Part shown: positions 46,272 through 55,125 of the stretch, piece by piece | How the letters are laid out: the number at the start of each line of letters is the position of its first letter | How positions within the stretch are numbered: the first letter of the stretch is position 1 | Assembly: GCF_000621025.1 (NCBI RefSeq) | Contig: NZ_KK211205.1 | Coordinates: 186,001-250,000 of the forward strand | Reading direction: 5' to 3' | Length of the DNA: 64,000 nt | Origin: Brackiella oedipodis DSM 13743 | Lineage (GTDB): Bacteria; Pseudomonadota; Gammaproteobacteria; Burkholderiales; Burkholderiaceae_B | The notes under the pieces: model-generated | Told to the model about the DNA's origin: nothing | The model's input: only the letters and a program-made list of their open reading frames with translations | Database searches by the model: none | Made by a program: the position numbers and the translations under genes

Positions 46272-48041
46272 CTAGTGACTGCTTGGTCGAAGCGCTTGGC
46301 AGAGAGACATAACCTCTTGCTGTAAATCGGCGAGAGCCACTTTGCGGCTTTGTGCTTGGCCGCGGACTTGGACTTCGGCCATTTGCTCTTTGAGACCACG
46401 CTCACCGATAGTGATGCGGATAGGTATACCAATTAATTCCCATTCTGAGAACATCACCCCAGGACGGGCGCCACGTTCATCAAGAATGACATCCACTCGT
46501 TGCTGCTGCAAGAAGTCGTAAAGCGCGCTGGCTTGTTGCTTGACTTCTTCGCTCTTATCCCAGCCAATGGTACAAATGACCACTTCAAATGGAGCCATAG
46601 CAATCGGCCAAATAATGCCGTTATCGTCGTTATTTTGTTCGATAGCGGCGGCCATGATACGACTAATACCAATACCATAACAGCCCATTTGTAAGGGCTC
46701 AGGTTTACCTTGTTCATTGAGGAAGGTGGCATTTAGGCTCTTGGAGTATTTGTCTCCTAAATAAAAGACATGGCCAACCTCGATGCCACGTTGGATCTTA
46801 AGCACACCTCCACTGCCATCAGCGGCGGGATCGCCAGCGACCACATTACGAATATCAGCAACCACAGGCTCAGCCAAATCGCGGCCCCAATTAATACCGC
46901 GCACATGATAATCCTCACGGTTGGCCCCACACACAAAATCACTCATATTGGCCACGGTACTATCGGCAATAATGGTGACTGGCTTGACGGTGTTTATAGG
47001 GCCTAAAAAGCCTGGTTTGCTGCCAAAATGCTCGATAATTTCGGCCTCGGTCGCTAAGCGATAGCCATGTTTAAAAATCGCTAATTTGCTGACCTTGACT
47101 TCATTGACTTGATGATCACCACGCACTAATAAAAGCACGACTTGGCCTGCCTGAGCTTGACTATCTTTGGCGGCTGGCGCCGGCTCGGCATAAAAGACCA
47201 CAGATTTGACCGTTTGTGAAAGCGGTAAACCTAATTGCTCGGCCACGATCTCGCAACGATTGGCACCTGGGGTATGAACCTCGAGTAGCGGTTCTTGGGC
47301 GTCAGCTCGCTCGGCGATCAGGCAAGGTGCCAGCGCTAATTCAATATTGGCCGCGTAATTACTGGCACTGCTATAGACGATTTCGTCTTCCCCTGTATCG
47401 GCGGTCACTTGGAACTCATGACTGCGATCACCGCCAATGGAGCCATTGTCTGCCGCAACAGCGCGGTAGTCTAAACCTAGGCGTGAGAAAATATTGCAAT
47501 ACGCTTGATACATTGCGTCATAGCTTTTGCCTGCCGCTTCGGCATCGCGGTCAAAGGAGTAAGCATCTTTCATGATGAATTCACGACTGCGCATCAAACC
47601 AAAACGTGGGCGACGCTCATCCCGAAACTTGGTTTGAATATGATAAAAATTCAAAGGCAATTGGCGCCAGCTATGAATCTCATTACGTGCAATGTCGGTG
47701 ATGACCTCTTCGGAGGTGGGTTGTAATACAAAATCGCGTTGATGGCGATCCTTAATTCGCAAGAGCTCTGGACCATACTGCTCCCAACGACCAGTTTCCA
47801 TCCATAGTTCTGCAGGTTGCACCACCGGCATCAGTAGTTCGATAGCACCCGCACTGTCCATTTCTTGGCGCACAATGTTTTCTATTTTGCGCAGGACCTT
47901 AAGCGCCAAAGGCATGTAAGTATAGATGCCGCCCGCATGTTTGCGAATCATGCCGGCACGTAGCATGAGCTTATGGCTGGTAATTTCTGCCTCAGCTGGA
48001 GCTTCTTTGAGGGTATTAATATGAAATTTCGAAGCGAGCAT
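46272..48041 (-). CDS. proS: Prolyl-tRNA synthetase
   Basis: A 589-residue class II aminoacyl-tRNA synthetase of the bacterial type with an inserted editing domain. Motif 1 region ([24 protein letters not shown]), motif 2 ([25 protein letters not shown]), the editing insert (~230-390), motif 3 ([17 protein letters not shown]) and an anticodon-binding domain are all present. It is full length. It is divergent from rppH, with about 60 bp between starts. Confidence 0.97.
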   Translation of the reverse strand: MLASKFHINTLKEAPAEAEITSHKLMLRAGMIRKHAGGIYTYMPLALKVLRKIENIVRQEMDSAGAIELLMPVVQPAELWMETGRWEQYGPELLRIKDRHQRDFVLQPTSEEVITDIARNEIHSWRQLPLNFYHIQTKFRDERRPRFGLMRSREFIMKDAYSFDRDAEAAGKSYDAMYQAYCNIFSRLGLDYRAVAADNGSIGGDRSHEFQVTADTGEDEIVYSSASNYAANIELALAPCLIAERADAQEPLLEVHTPGANRCEIVAEQLGLPLSQTVKSVVFYAEPAPAAKDSQAQAGQVVLLLVRGDHQVNEVKVSKLAIFKHGYRLATEAEIIEHFGSKPGFLGPINTVKPVTIIADSTVANMSDFVCGANREDYHVRGINWGRDLAEPVVADIRNVVAGDPAADGSGGVLKIQRGIEVGHVFYLGDKYSKSLNATFLNEQGKPEPLQMGCYGIGISRIMAAAIEQNNDDNGIIWPIAMAPFEVVICTIGWDKSEEVKQQASALYDFLQQQRVDVILDERGARPGVMFSEWELIGIPIRITIGERGLKEQMAEVQVRGQAQSRKVALADLQQEVMSLCQALRPSSH

Positions 48042-48103
48042 AGTTTTTCTTTTGTAAAGGTAAGTATAATCAAAACATGATTGTATTATGAATGGAGGTT
48101 GCC

Positions 48104-48868
48104 GTGCTTGATCGCCAAGGCTACCGTCCTAATGTGGGTATCATTTTATTAAACCAGAAAAACGAGGTTTTTTGGGCTAAGCGTATTCGAGAAAATTCTT
48201 GGCAGTTCCCGCAAGGAGGTATTAATTACGGAGAGAATCCGACGCAGGCGATGTATCGCGAATTATACGAGGAACTGGGTCTGAAGCCTGGGCATGTCAG
48301 AATATTGGCACGCACTCGAGATTGGTTGCGCTATAACGTTCCCGATAACTATATCAGAAGGGATTCGCGTGGTATTTATCATGGTCAAAAGCAGATTTGG
48401 TTTTTGTTGCGTCTGATGGCGCATGAGTCCAAAATCAGTTTGCGCGCTACATCACATCCAGAGTTTGACGCCTGGCGCTGGAGTACCTATTGGGTGCCTT
48501 TAGATTTGGTGATTGAGTTCAAGCATCAAGTCTACCTTCGTGCTCTGCAAGAATTGCGAATCCAGCTTGACCTTAAGTTGGTGCGTGATTTTCAGAAGCG
48601 CTCAGGTCATTCCAAAAAAACCGACAGCAAATCAGGACTTTATCGTCGTTCGCGACATAGAAGAGCAAACGGTCAAGCCGTCGAGGAATCCTGTAAAAGC
48701 GCTATTCATAGTGCCTCGAATTCTGCCTCCAAAGACGCTAAAAAGCCGAGATTCACGCACAAAGGTAGTACAGCTACCAAACACAAAAAAACCGCGAGTA
48801 AATTTCGCACAGGACAAGAGAGCACCGATAAGTCCAGCTCACCCAGAAAATACTATAAGCGGCCATGA
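48104..48868 (+). CDS. rppH: RNA pyrophosphohydrolase with long basic C-terminal tail
   Basis: A ~254-residue Nudix hydrolase that removes pyrophosphate from 5'-triphosphate mRNA ends and so triggers decay. The Nudix box G-x5-E-x7-REL-x-EELGL is intact within [21 protein letters not shown]. The catalytic domain ends near residue 165; the last ~85 residues are Lys/Ser/Arg-rich, as in many betaproteobacterial RppH. I choose the GTG at 48104: GGAGG at 48094-48098 is 5 nt upstream and the product begins [12 protein letters not shown], as usual; the ATG at 48092 overlaps the ribosome site. Confidence 0.93.
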   Translation: MLDRQGYRPNVGIILLNQKNEVFWAKRIRENSWQFPQGGINYGENPTQAMYRELYEELGLKPGHVRILARTRDWLRYNVPDNYIRRDSRGIYHGQKQIWFLLRLMAHESKISLRATSHPEFDAWRWSTYWVPLDLVIEFKHQVYLRALQELRIQLDLKLVRDFQKRSGHSKKTDSKSGLYRRSRHRRANGQAVEESCKSAIHSASNSASKDAKKPRFTHKGSTATKHKKTASKFRTGQESTDKSSSPRKYYKRP

Positions 48869-48933
48869 CTTTAAGGGTCTGAGTTTAGGTTGGGCCGGCC
48901 TATGTGCTTGATCGAAGGCCTTCATTCCTCTTT

Positions 48934-48960
48934 AAAAGCTAGCGCAAGTGCTAGCTTTTT
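48934..48960. terminator. Bidirectional terminator between rppH and Sel1 gene
   Basis: Arms AAAAGCTAGC (48934-48943) and GCTAGCTTTT (48950-48959) enclose a 6-nt loop, with T-runs on the plus strand and on the minus strand. It ends rppH and the convergent nfeD-SPFH-Sel1 transcript. Confidence 0.88.
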
Positions 48961-49898
48961 TATTCGTCAGAAAAATTGTCAGGAGCGATTTTGCCACTGA
49001 GCTCTGTGGCATTACTACACGCTTTTTGAAATTTAAGTTCGCAGGCCTTTTTGTAGTAATAGAGGGCGCGATTTGGTTGGGGAAGCACCCCTTTGCCTTG
49101 CTCATAGAGCAGGCCAAGATTATTGAGCGCTTGGGGGACGCCTTGTGAACCGGCTTGTAAATAGTATTTACGGGCCAGATCATAATTGCTCTCAGTGCCA
49201 CGGCCCTCGTCGTACATGGCTCCCGCATTAAATTGGGCTTGAGCATGGCCTAGCTTAGCCGCCGATTCGTACCAATACAGCGCGTTTTGATTGTGCTTAT
49301 CTAGATCTTCATTTTTGTAATAGAGGGTGGCTAGATTGTATTGGGATAGCGCATCGCCTTGGACGGCGGCTAGACTGAACCAATAAAAGGCATCGTTGAC
49401 GCTTTTGTTGAGCCCTAAGCCACTCAGATACATGACCCCCAGATTGTATTGAGCTTGAGAGAGCCCTTGTAATGCCGCCAAGTGATACCACTTAGCGGCC
49501 GTCTGGTTATCTATTTTGACGCCTTTGCCTTGGTTATAAAGCGTGCCCAAATAAAATTGTGCGGTGGCATTATTCTGTTCAGCGGCCTCTGTGTACCAAT
49601 GCAAGGCCTGACTATAATCCTGAGGCACCCCATAACCATAGTTATACATATTGGCCAATGTCAGCTGCGCCAGCACATCGCCTTTTTCGGCTTTATCGTC
49701 GAGATTTTGCAGTGCTAAACGCTCTTGCATCTCTCCTAATGCTTGGTCTCGAGCGGTCTGATCATTGCTCTCAGTCGGCGCAAAAGAAGGGGACAATAGA
49801 TTTCTGTACAAGAAAAAAGCCATACAAAGCAATACGATTAGACAAATGGGGACCCAAAAGTATTGCTTGAATATACGTAATAATTTGGCTTGGCGCAT
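48960..49898 (-). CDS. Sel1-repeat (SLR) membrane-anchored protein
   Basis: A 312-residue protein with one N-terminal membrane helix (~14-32) and six Sel1-like repeats of ~36 residues between ~75 and ~295 (pattern A-x2-LG-x-LY-x2-G-x-GV-x2-D-x3-A-x2-WY-x2-AA). SLR domains mediate protein-protein contacts in the periplasm or envelope; no partner is known here. It starts 5 nt after the SPFH gene, so it is in the same operon. Its stop overlaps the T-run of the terminator. Confidence 0.88.
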   Translation of the reverse strand: MRQAKLLRIFKQYFWVPICLIVLLCMAFFLYRNLLSPSFAPTESNDQTARDQALGEMQERLALQNLDDKAEKGDVLAQLTLANMYNYGYGVPQDYSQALHWYTEAAEQNNATAQFYLGTLYNQGKGVKIDNQTAAKWYHLAALQGLSQAQYNLGVMYLSGLGLNKSVNDAFYWFSLAAVQGDALSQYNLATLYYKNEDLDKHNQNALYWYESAAKLGHAQAQFNAGAMYDEGRGTESNYDLARKYYLQAGSQGVPQALNNLGLLYEQGKGVLPQPNRALYYYKKACELKFQKACSNATELSGKIAPDNFSDE

Positions 49899-49903
49899 GC
49901 TAA

Positions 49904-50845
49904 TTAAGAGACTTTTTGCTGTTTGGTCTTGTTAATGACCGTCATGGCTGAGGCGACCATGCTACCAACATCCGCGATATTGGCCGGAATGATCATGGTA
50001 TTGCCTTGTTTGGCAAGTTCACCGAACTGCTTGATGTAATCTTCGGCCACCCGTAGGTTAACAGATTCGAGACCCCCTGGTTGGTTAATAGCTGAAGCGA
50101 CTTCATAAATGGCCTTGGAGGTGGCTTGTGCGACGGTCACTAACGCTTCGGCTTGACCTTGGGCATTGTTGATTTGTGCCTGTTTTTCACCCTCGGATCG
50201 AGCGATAAATGACTCACGCTCACCAATGGCGAGATTGATTTTTTCCTGTTTACGACCTTCAGAGGCAGCAATTAATGCGCGTTTTTCGCGTTCTGCTGTA
50301 ATTTGTGACTGCATCGCTTGCAAAATCTCTGTAGGTGGTGTGAGGTCTTTGATTTCATAGCGCAAGACCTTGACCCCCCAGTTGGTGGCGGCCTCATCGA
50401 GTGCAGAAACCACACTGGCATTGATGAGTGTACGTTCCTCAAACGTCGTGTCGAGCTCCATTTTACCGATGACAGAGCGCAATGTCGTTTGGGCTAATTG
50501 GGTAATTGCGAATACATAATTTGAGGAGCCATAAGAAGCCTTGGTCGGATCTGTCACTTGAAAATATAAGACGCCATCGACTTGTAATTGTGTATTGTCC
50601 TTAGTGATACACACTTGACTAGGGACATCTAAGGGGATTTCTTTGAGTGAGTGTTTGTAAGCGACACGATCAATGAAAGGGATGATAAATTTTGGGCCGG
50701 CACTTAAGGTGCGGGAGTATTTACCAAGCCGTTCGATGATCCAAGCACTTTGTTGCGGAATAATGAGAATGGCTTTTTTGGCAAAAAGAATGACTAATAC
50801 GATGAAAATTAGCCAAAAAATGTTTGATGGATCAAACTCAGTCAT
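49904..50845 (-). CDS. SPFH/stomatin-like protein (QmcA/paraslipin type)
   Basis: A 313-residue protein with an N-terminal membrane helix (~8-28), an SPFH domain (~25-200: IIPQQSAWIIERLGKYSRTLSAGPKF and ITAEREKRALIAASEG), then a coiled-coil with INLAIGERESFIARSEGEKQAQINNAQG. Such proteins form large ring-shaped membrane microdomain assemblies together with NfeD-type proteins. The NfeD gene is 2 nt upstream, consistent with a paired function. Confidence 0.93.
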   Translation of the reverse strand: MTEFDPSNIFWLIFIVLVILFAKKAILIIPQQSAWIIERLGKYSRTLSAGPKFIIPFIDRVAYKHSLKEIPLDVPSQVCITKDNTQLQVDGVLYFQVTDPTKASYGSSNYVFAITQLAQTTLRSVIGKMELDTTFEERTLINASVVSALDEAATNWGVKVLRYEIKDLTPPTEILQAMQSQITAEREKRALIAASEGRKQEKINLAIGERESFIARSEGEKQAQINNAQGQAEALVTVAQATSKAIYEVASAINQPGGLESVNLRVAEDYIKQFGELAKQGNTMIIPANIADVGSMVASAMTVINKTKQQKVS

Positions 50846-50847
50846 AG

Positions 50848-51282
50848 TTACCGTCCTGTGTTGAGAGGTTTAAGAATCAGCACAATGCCGCGGATCGCTG
50901 CGATCTGGTGGGGGCCGGGCACCGCATTTTGGGGATTACCATCGAATTGTGCTTGCCATACCGCGCCCCTAAAGTTAACATGCGTCTGGCCATGCGCTTG
51001 CCATTGCTGGACGTCCACGATTGAACCTATATCGATATTAAAATCTGGATTATAGGCATCTTTTTTTTGTTGGAAGAGCGAAGATTTGCGCAAGGCCATC
51101 ACACCCACTAACATCACCGCACAAAATACGGCAATATCCCAATACAGGCTTAGTCCCAGTAGAGAAAATAAACCCGTCATTACTAAGGCAAATGCAGTGA
51201 TTAGGAAATAAAAGGTTCCTGTGAGCAGCTCTATCACCACACATAAAGCCGCCAGCGCAAAGCAAATCCACATTGTTGTCAT
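50848..51282 (-). CDS. NfeD-family membrane protein
   Basis: A ~144-residue protein with three or four hydrophobic helices in the first ~75 residues, followed by an OB-fold domain (~85-144: DIGSIVDVQQWQAHGQTHVNFRGAVWQAQ). This is the short NfeD1b/YbbK-partner type without protease domain. The open frame extends to 51378, but the ATG at 51282 directly before the first helix fits the family. It pairs with the SPFH gene downstream. Confidence 0.85.
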   Translation of the reverse strand: MTTMWICFALAALCVVIELLTGTFYFLITAFALVMTGLFSLLGLSLYWDIAVFCAVMLVGVMALRKSSLFQQKKDAYNPDFNIDIGSIVDVQQWQAHGQTHVNFRGAVWQAQFDGNPQNAVPGPHQIAAIRGIVLILKPLNTGR

Positions 51283-51380
51283 ATGTCTGGACCCCGAACT
51301 TAATCGATTCAGCATAGCATTATTTTGCTGATTTAGGCGTTCAGCTGAGTTTTTCCTTGAATCTATTTTTGTGCGCACAA

Positions 51381-51413
51381 AAAAACCTGTTGCTTATACA
51401 GCAACAGGTTTTT
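51381..51413. terminator. Bidirectional terminator after putP copy 1
   Basis: Perfect 13-base arms AAAAACCTGTTGC (51381-51393) and GCAACAGGTTTTT (51401-51413) enclose a 7-nt loop. It lies 50 nt after the putP stop and 100 nt ahead of nfeD on the minus strand. Confidence 0.9.
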
Positions 51414-51462
51414 GGATTTAGACGCAAGCCTCTATGTCGTTATAGAGGCGGGTGCTTGACGC

Positions 51463-52959
51463 CTAAGATTTTTTGGCTTCAATTAGCGCTTGGTTGGCTA
51501 AATCGAATTTCTTAGTAACTTCTGGGTCTGGTTTTTTAATCTTAGACACAATGATAGTGACGATTAAGCAAGCAAAGAAGCCAGGTACGATTTCATAGAG
51601 ATCGCCTTGGAGCACTTCTTTCCAATAGACAACGACGACCGCACCCGCAATCATACCGCAGAAAGCACCGGCATTAGAGATGCCACGCCAGAACACAGAC
51701 AAGATGACGATAGGACCAAAAGCGGCGCCAAAACCTGCCCAAGCGTAGGACACTAAGCCAAGCACACGGCTTTCTGGGTCACGAGCAATATAGATGGCAA
51801 TAGCGGCAACAATTAAGACCATGAGGCGACCCAACCATACCATTTCTTTTTCGGAGGCATGAGGACGAATCAAACCTTTGTAGATATCCTCTGTGATCGC
51901 ACTTGAAGACACGAGTAGTTGGCAACTTAAGGTACTCATAATGGCGGCAAGAATCGCTGATAAGATAATGCCGGCAATCCAAGGGTTAAAGAGCACTTGT
52001 GCGAACACTAAGAATACACGCTCGGTGTTGTCATCCAGTAGTTCGGCTTGGCCGGGATGGATATTGAAATACGCGATGCCTAGGTAGCCAACAGCCGTCG
52101 CACCCAATAAGCAAATTAACATCCACGTCATACCGATGGCGCGAGCACGTGGCAATTGTTTAACTGAGTGAATGGCCATAAAGCGGCAAAGAATATGAGG
52201 TTGACCAAAATAGCCAAAGCCCCATGCCAATGCACTAATAATACTGATGGCACTAGTACTCATGATAGAGAGTTCAAATTGCGGATTGGCGCTAGCAAAA
52301 TCATGCACAGCGGTAGAGACTTCGTCGGCGCCGCCTAAGGCTAAATAAGCCATGATAGGAGTAGCAATCAAGGCGAAGAACATGAGCGACGCTTGTAAGG
52401 TATCAGTCCAGCTGACCGCCAAGAAACCCCCTAAGAAGGTGTAAAAAATCGTGGCGCCTGCACCCAACCAGAGTGCTGTTGAATAATCAACTTCAAACAA
52501 GGATTGGAATAATTGCGCACCGGCAACAATCCCTGACGCACAATAAATGGTAAAGAAGAACAAAATAATGATGGCGGTGACGCAACGCAATAAAGCGTTT
52601 TTGGCCCCAAAGCGATAATGGAAAAATTCCGGGATGGTTAAAGCATCGTTACAATATTCAGTCTGAATACGCAGGCGACCGGAAACGAAAATCCAGTTCA
52701 GATAAGCACCCAGTAATAAACCGACGCCAATCCAAGCCGATGAGAATCCAGAAGCCATCACAGCGCCCGGTAGACCCATTAGCAACCAACCTGACATATC
52801 AGAGGCGCCGGCTGAAAGTGCCGTGACAAAACTACCTAAGCTACGACCTCCTAGAATGTAGTCGCCAAAGTTTTTGGTACCAAAGTAGGCAATCACACCT
52901 AGTAAAAGCACGAAGGCTAGATAAACCCCGAAGGTAATTTTCATGGGCAATAAATCCAT
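51463..52959 (-). CDS. putP: Sodium/solute symporter, PutP type (copy 1)
   Basis: A 498-residue SSS-family symporter with 12-13 hydrophobic segments. GASDMSGWLLMGLPGAVMASG near residue 50 holds the Na+ site, followed by LAVSWTDTLQASLMFFAL and the VSSSAITEDIYK motif near residue 340; all are typical of PutP sodium/proline symporters. AGGAG 7 nt upstream confirms the ATG at 52959. It is closely similar over its full length to the next gene upstream. Proline is the likely substrate, but related carriers in the family differ. Confidence 0.92.
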   Translation of the reverse strand: MDLLPMKITFGVYLAFVLLLGVIAYFGTKNFGDYILGGRSLGSFVTALSAGASDMSGWLLMGLPGAVMASGFSSAWIGVGLLLGAYLNWIFVSGRLRIQTEYCNDALTIPEFFHYRFGAKNALLRCVTAIIILFFFTIYCASGIVAGAQLFQSLFEVDYSTALWLGAGATIFYTFLGGFLAVSWTDTLQASLMFFALIATPIMAYLALGGADEVSTAVHDFASANPQFELSIMSTSAISIISALAWGFGYFGQPHILCRFMAIHSVKQLPRARAIGMTWMLICLLGATAVGYLGIAYFNIHPGQAELLDDNTERVFLVFAQVLFNPWIAGIILSAILAAIMSTLSCQLLVSSSAITEDIYKGLIRPHASEKEMVWLGRLMVLIVAAIAIYIARDPESRVLGLVSYAWAGFGAAFGPIVILSVFWRGISNAGAFCGMIAGAVVVVYWKEVLQGDLYEIVPGFFACLIVTIIVSKIKKPDPEVTKKFDLANQALIEAKKS

Positions 52960-52990
52960 GACTCAACTCCTTTGTATTTTTTAAGTGCCG

Positions 52991-53018
52991 TTATTTTATT
53001 TAACAAATTGTAAAAATT
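52991..53018 (-). promoter_or_regulatory. Upstream AT-rich block shared by both putP copies (copy 1)
   Basis: The block TATTTTATTTAACAAATTG-TAAAAATT is nearly identical to 54811-54838 and lies at the same distance (32 versus 34 nt) from the start codon. It is thus a conserved promoter or regulator region carried along in the duplication. No exact -35/-10 pair is assigned. Confidence 0.4.
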
Positions 53019-53211
53019 AAAGCGAATCGTTCTTATTTAGGGTTAATACTAGGATTGTGTGTAATAGCCTAATCTTTAAGTGTGGGCAAGGGGCGCTCTT
53101 GTAAAGCAAACCGAATCAATGTCCAGATTCACTGTAACAAGAATATAGATTCGTAGGTAGGCACTGAGAAACCAGTTGTGATGGGCGGGATGTCGCCTCC
53201 ACTTAACTGCT

Positions 53212-53257
53212 AAAAACCTGTTGCGCTCTCTATAGGTAATAGATGGTCGCAACAGGT
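53212..53257 (-). terminator. Candidate terminator after putP copy 2
   Basis: Arms ACCTGTTGCG (53216-53225) and CGCAACAGGT (53248-53257) surround a 22-nt loop, with an A5 run (53212-53216) giving a U-tract on the minus strand. The CCTGTTGC stem core matches that of the copy 1 terminator, consistent with duplication of gene plus terminator. Confidence 0.7.
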
Positions 53258-53280
53258 GATAAGTCAGGCATCGATAATGA

Positions 53281-54777
53281 CTAAGACTTGCGAGCGTCCA
53301 GGAGGGCCTGATTACTTAGATCGAACTTCTCTGTGACTTCATGGCTAGGTTTTTTGATTAAAGAAACTATGATCGCCACGACAGAGCAAGCAATAAAGCC
53401 TGGCACGATTTCATAGAGTTGGCTGTCCACTTCTTGTTTCCACAGAACGACGACAACGGCTCCCGCAACCATGCCGCAGAAAGCGCCTGTGTTGGAAATA
53501 CCACGCCAAAAAATTGATAATAAGATAATTGGACCAAAAGCGGCACCAAAGCCAGCCCAGGCATAGGAGACTAGACCGAGCACTCGACTATCAGGGTCGC
53601 GGGCAAGATAAATCGCAATACCAGCCACAATCAGGACCATGAGACGACCTAACCAGACTTTTTCTTGTTCAGAGGCATTGGGACGAATCAAGCCTTTGTA
53701 CAGATCCTCGGTGATCGCACTAGAGGACACTAATAATTGGCAGCTTAAGGTACTCATGATGGCGGCTAATACAGCAGAGAGGATAATGCCGGCAATCCAT
53801 GGGTTGAATAAGACCTGAGAAAATACAATAAAGACACGTTCGGAGTCGTTATTGAGTAAAGCGGCTTGTTCCTTAAAGACGTGAAAGTAGGCGACCCCTA
53901 GATAACCAATCGTAATGGCACCGACAAAGCAGATAATCATCCAAACCATGCCAATGCGTCGCGCTTGTGGCAGTTGCTTGACTGAACTAATCGCCATAAA
54001 GCGACATAAGACATGAGGCTGACCAAAATAACCAAGCCCCCATGCGACCGCACTAATGCCACTGACCGCACTGACACTAAACATAGAGATATCAAAATCG
54101 GGGTTGGCAAGCGCATAGTCATGAACGGCGGTACTGACTTCCTCAGCGCCACCTAGCGCGAGATAGGCCATGATCGGTGCTGCAATTAATGCAAAAAACA
54201 TGAGAGAAGCTTGTAGGGTATCGGTCCAACTCACAGCTAAAAAGCCACCAATAAAGGTATAAAAAATAGTGGTTCCGGCGCCTAACCAGACGGCTGTGGT
54301 GTAGCTGACATCAAATAGGGATTGAAATAGTCGTGCTCCAGCGACAACCCCTGAGGCGCAATAAATCGTAAAGAAAAACAGAATAATAATGGCAGTTACG
54401 CAGCGTAATAAGGGGCTCTTGGCGCCAAAACGGAAGTGAAAAAACTCGGGAATGGTGAGCGCATCATTGCAGTACTCGGTCTGCATGCGTAGTCGTGCCG
54501 ACACTAATAACCAGCTCAAATAGCAACCGGTCAGTAAACCAATCCCCATCCATACAATTGAAAGCCCTGAGTCCATTACTGCAGCAGGTAAACCCAAAAA
54601 GAGCCAACCCGACATGGCCGAAGCACCCGTCGAGAGGGCAGTCACAAAACTACCGAGACTACGACCTCCTAAAATATAATCACCAAAATTTTTAGTGCCA
54701 AAATAGGCCACTACGCCTAACAAAAGCACAAATGCTAAATAAACCCCGAAGGTTATTTTCATCGGCAGCAAATCCAT
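53281..54777 (-). CDS. putP: Sodium/solute symporter, PutP type (copy 2)
   Basis: A 498-residue SSS symporter, the same length as copy 1 when begun at the ATG at 54777, and near-identical in most membrane segments. The Na+-site GASAMSGWLFLGLPAAVMDSG differs from copy 1 (Ser-Ala-Met in place of Ser-Asp-Met; Asp in place of Ala later). LAVSWTDTLQASLMFFAL and VSSSAITEDLYK are conserved. A five-codon longer start at 54792 exists; GGAG within that extension is a suitable ribosome site for 54777. The substitutions suggest a shift in transport specificity or kinetics. Confidence 0.9.
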   Translation of the reverse strand: MDLLPMKITFGVYLAFVLLLGVVAYFGTKNFGDYILGGRSLGSFVTALSTGASAMSGWLFLGLPAAVMDSGLSIVWMGIGLLTGCYLSWLLVSARLRMQTEYCNDALTIPEFFHFRFGAKSPLLRCVTAIIILFFFTIYCASGVVAGARLFQSLFDVSYTTAVWLGAGTTIFYTFIGGFLAVSWTDTLQASLMFFALIAAPIMAYLALGGAEEVSTAVHDYALANPDFDISMFSVSAVSGISAVAWGLGYFGQPHVLCRFMAISSVKQLPQARRIGMVWMIICFVGAITIGYLGVAYFHVFKEQAALLNNDSERVFIVFSQVLFNPWIAGIILSAVLAAIMSTLSCQLLVSSSAITEDLYKGLIRPNASEQEKVWLGRLMVLIVAGIAIYLARDPDSRVLGLVSYAWAGFGAAFGPIILLSIFWRGISNTGAFCGMVAGAVVVVLWKQEVDSQLYEIVPGFIACSVVAIIVSLIKKPSHEVTEKFDLSNQALLDARKS

Positions 54778-55125
54778 CTGCAAAAACTCCATATTATTTT
54801 TCTTGACGCAGTATTTTATTTAACCATTTGTAAAATTTGCAAAGCCAGATCCTGTGCCCTAGGGTAATTACTAAAGGATAATCACTAAAGGCTGACAAAT
54901 CTTGCTTTGGATCATAGCAAGTGCCTGCAATCACTAAAAACGCTGCGACTGTATCGGTGTTAGATGCCAGAGTCGTTATAATGGTTAGAATTTACGAAAA
55001 GAAGGCTAGCTGAGCAAAATGCAGAGCTCACGTTTAAGCGGCACAATCAGGTGCTGCTTGAGGCACTGTTGCGCACGGCCTGAATACGACCTATTGCCTT
55101 TAGATAATTTACAAGGATTTTGCAT
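54778..55125. other. 348-bp intergenic region between putP copy 2 and mltA
   Basis: The AT-rich putP upstream block is at 54811-54838. A perfect TATAAT occurs at 54977-54982 on the plus strand, about 145 nt before the mltA ATG and without a clear -35, as a possible mltA promoter. I recognise no gene or RNA in it. Confidence 0.4.

Larger units (their letters stand above)
52960..53280. other. 321-bp gap between the two putP copies
   Basis: It contains the promoter-proximal AT-rich block of copy 1 at 52991-53018, which recurs upstream of copy 2 at 54811-54838, and the terminator of copy 2 (listed separately). I see no gene in it. Confidence 0.5.

Noticed and set aside
48513-48911. 132-codon plus-strand frame overlapping the 3' part of rppH
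   Set aside because: It is an alternative frame of the basic RppH tail, with no start signal; the rppH frame continues without a break.
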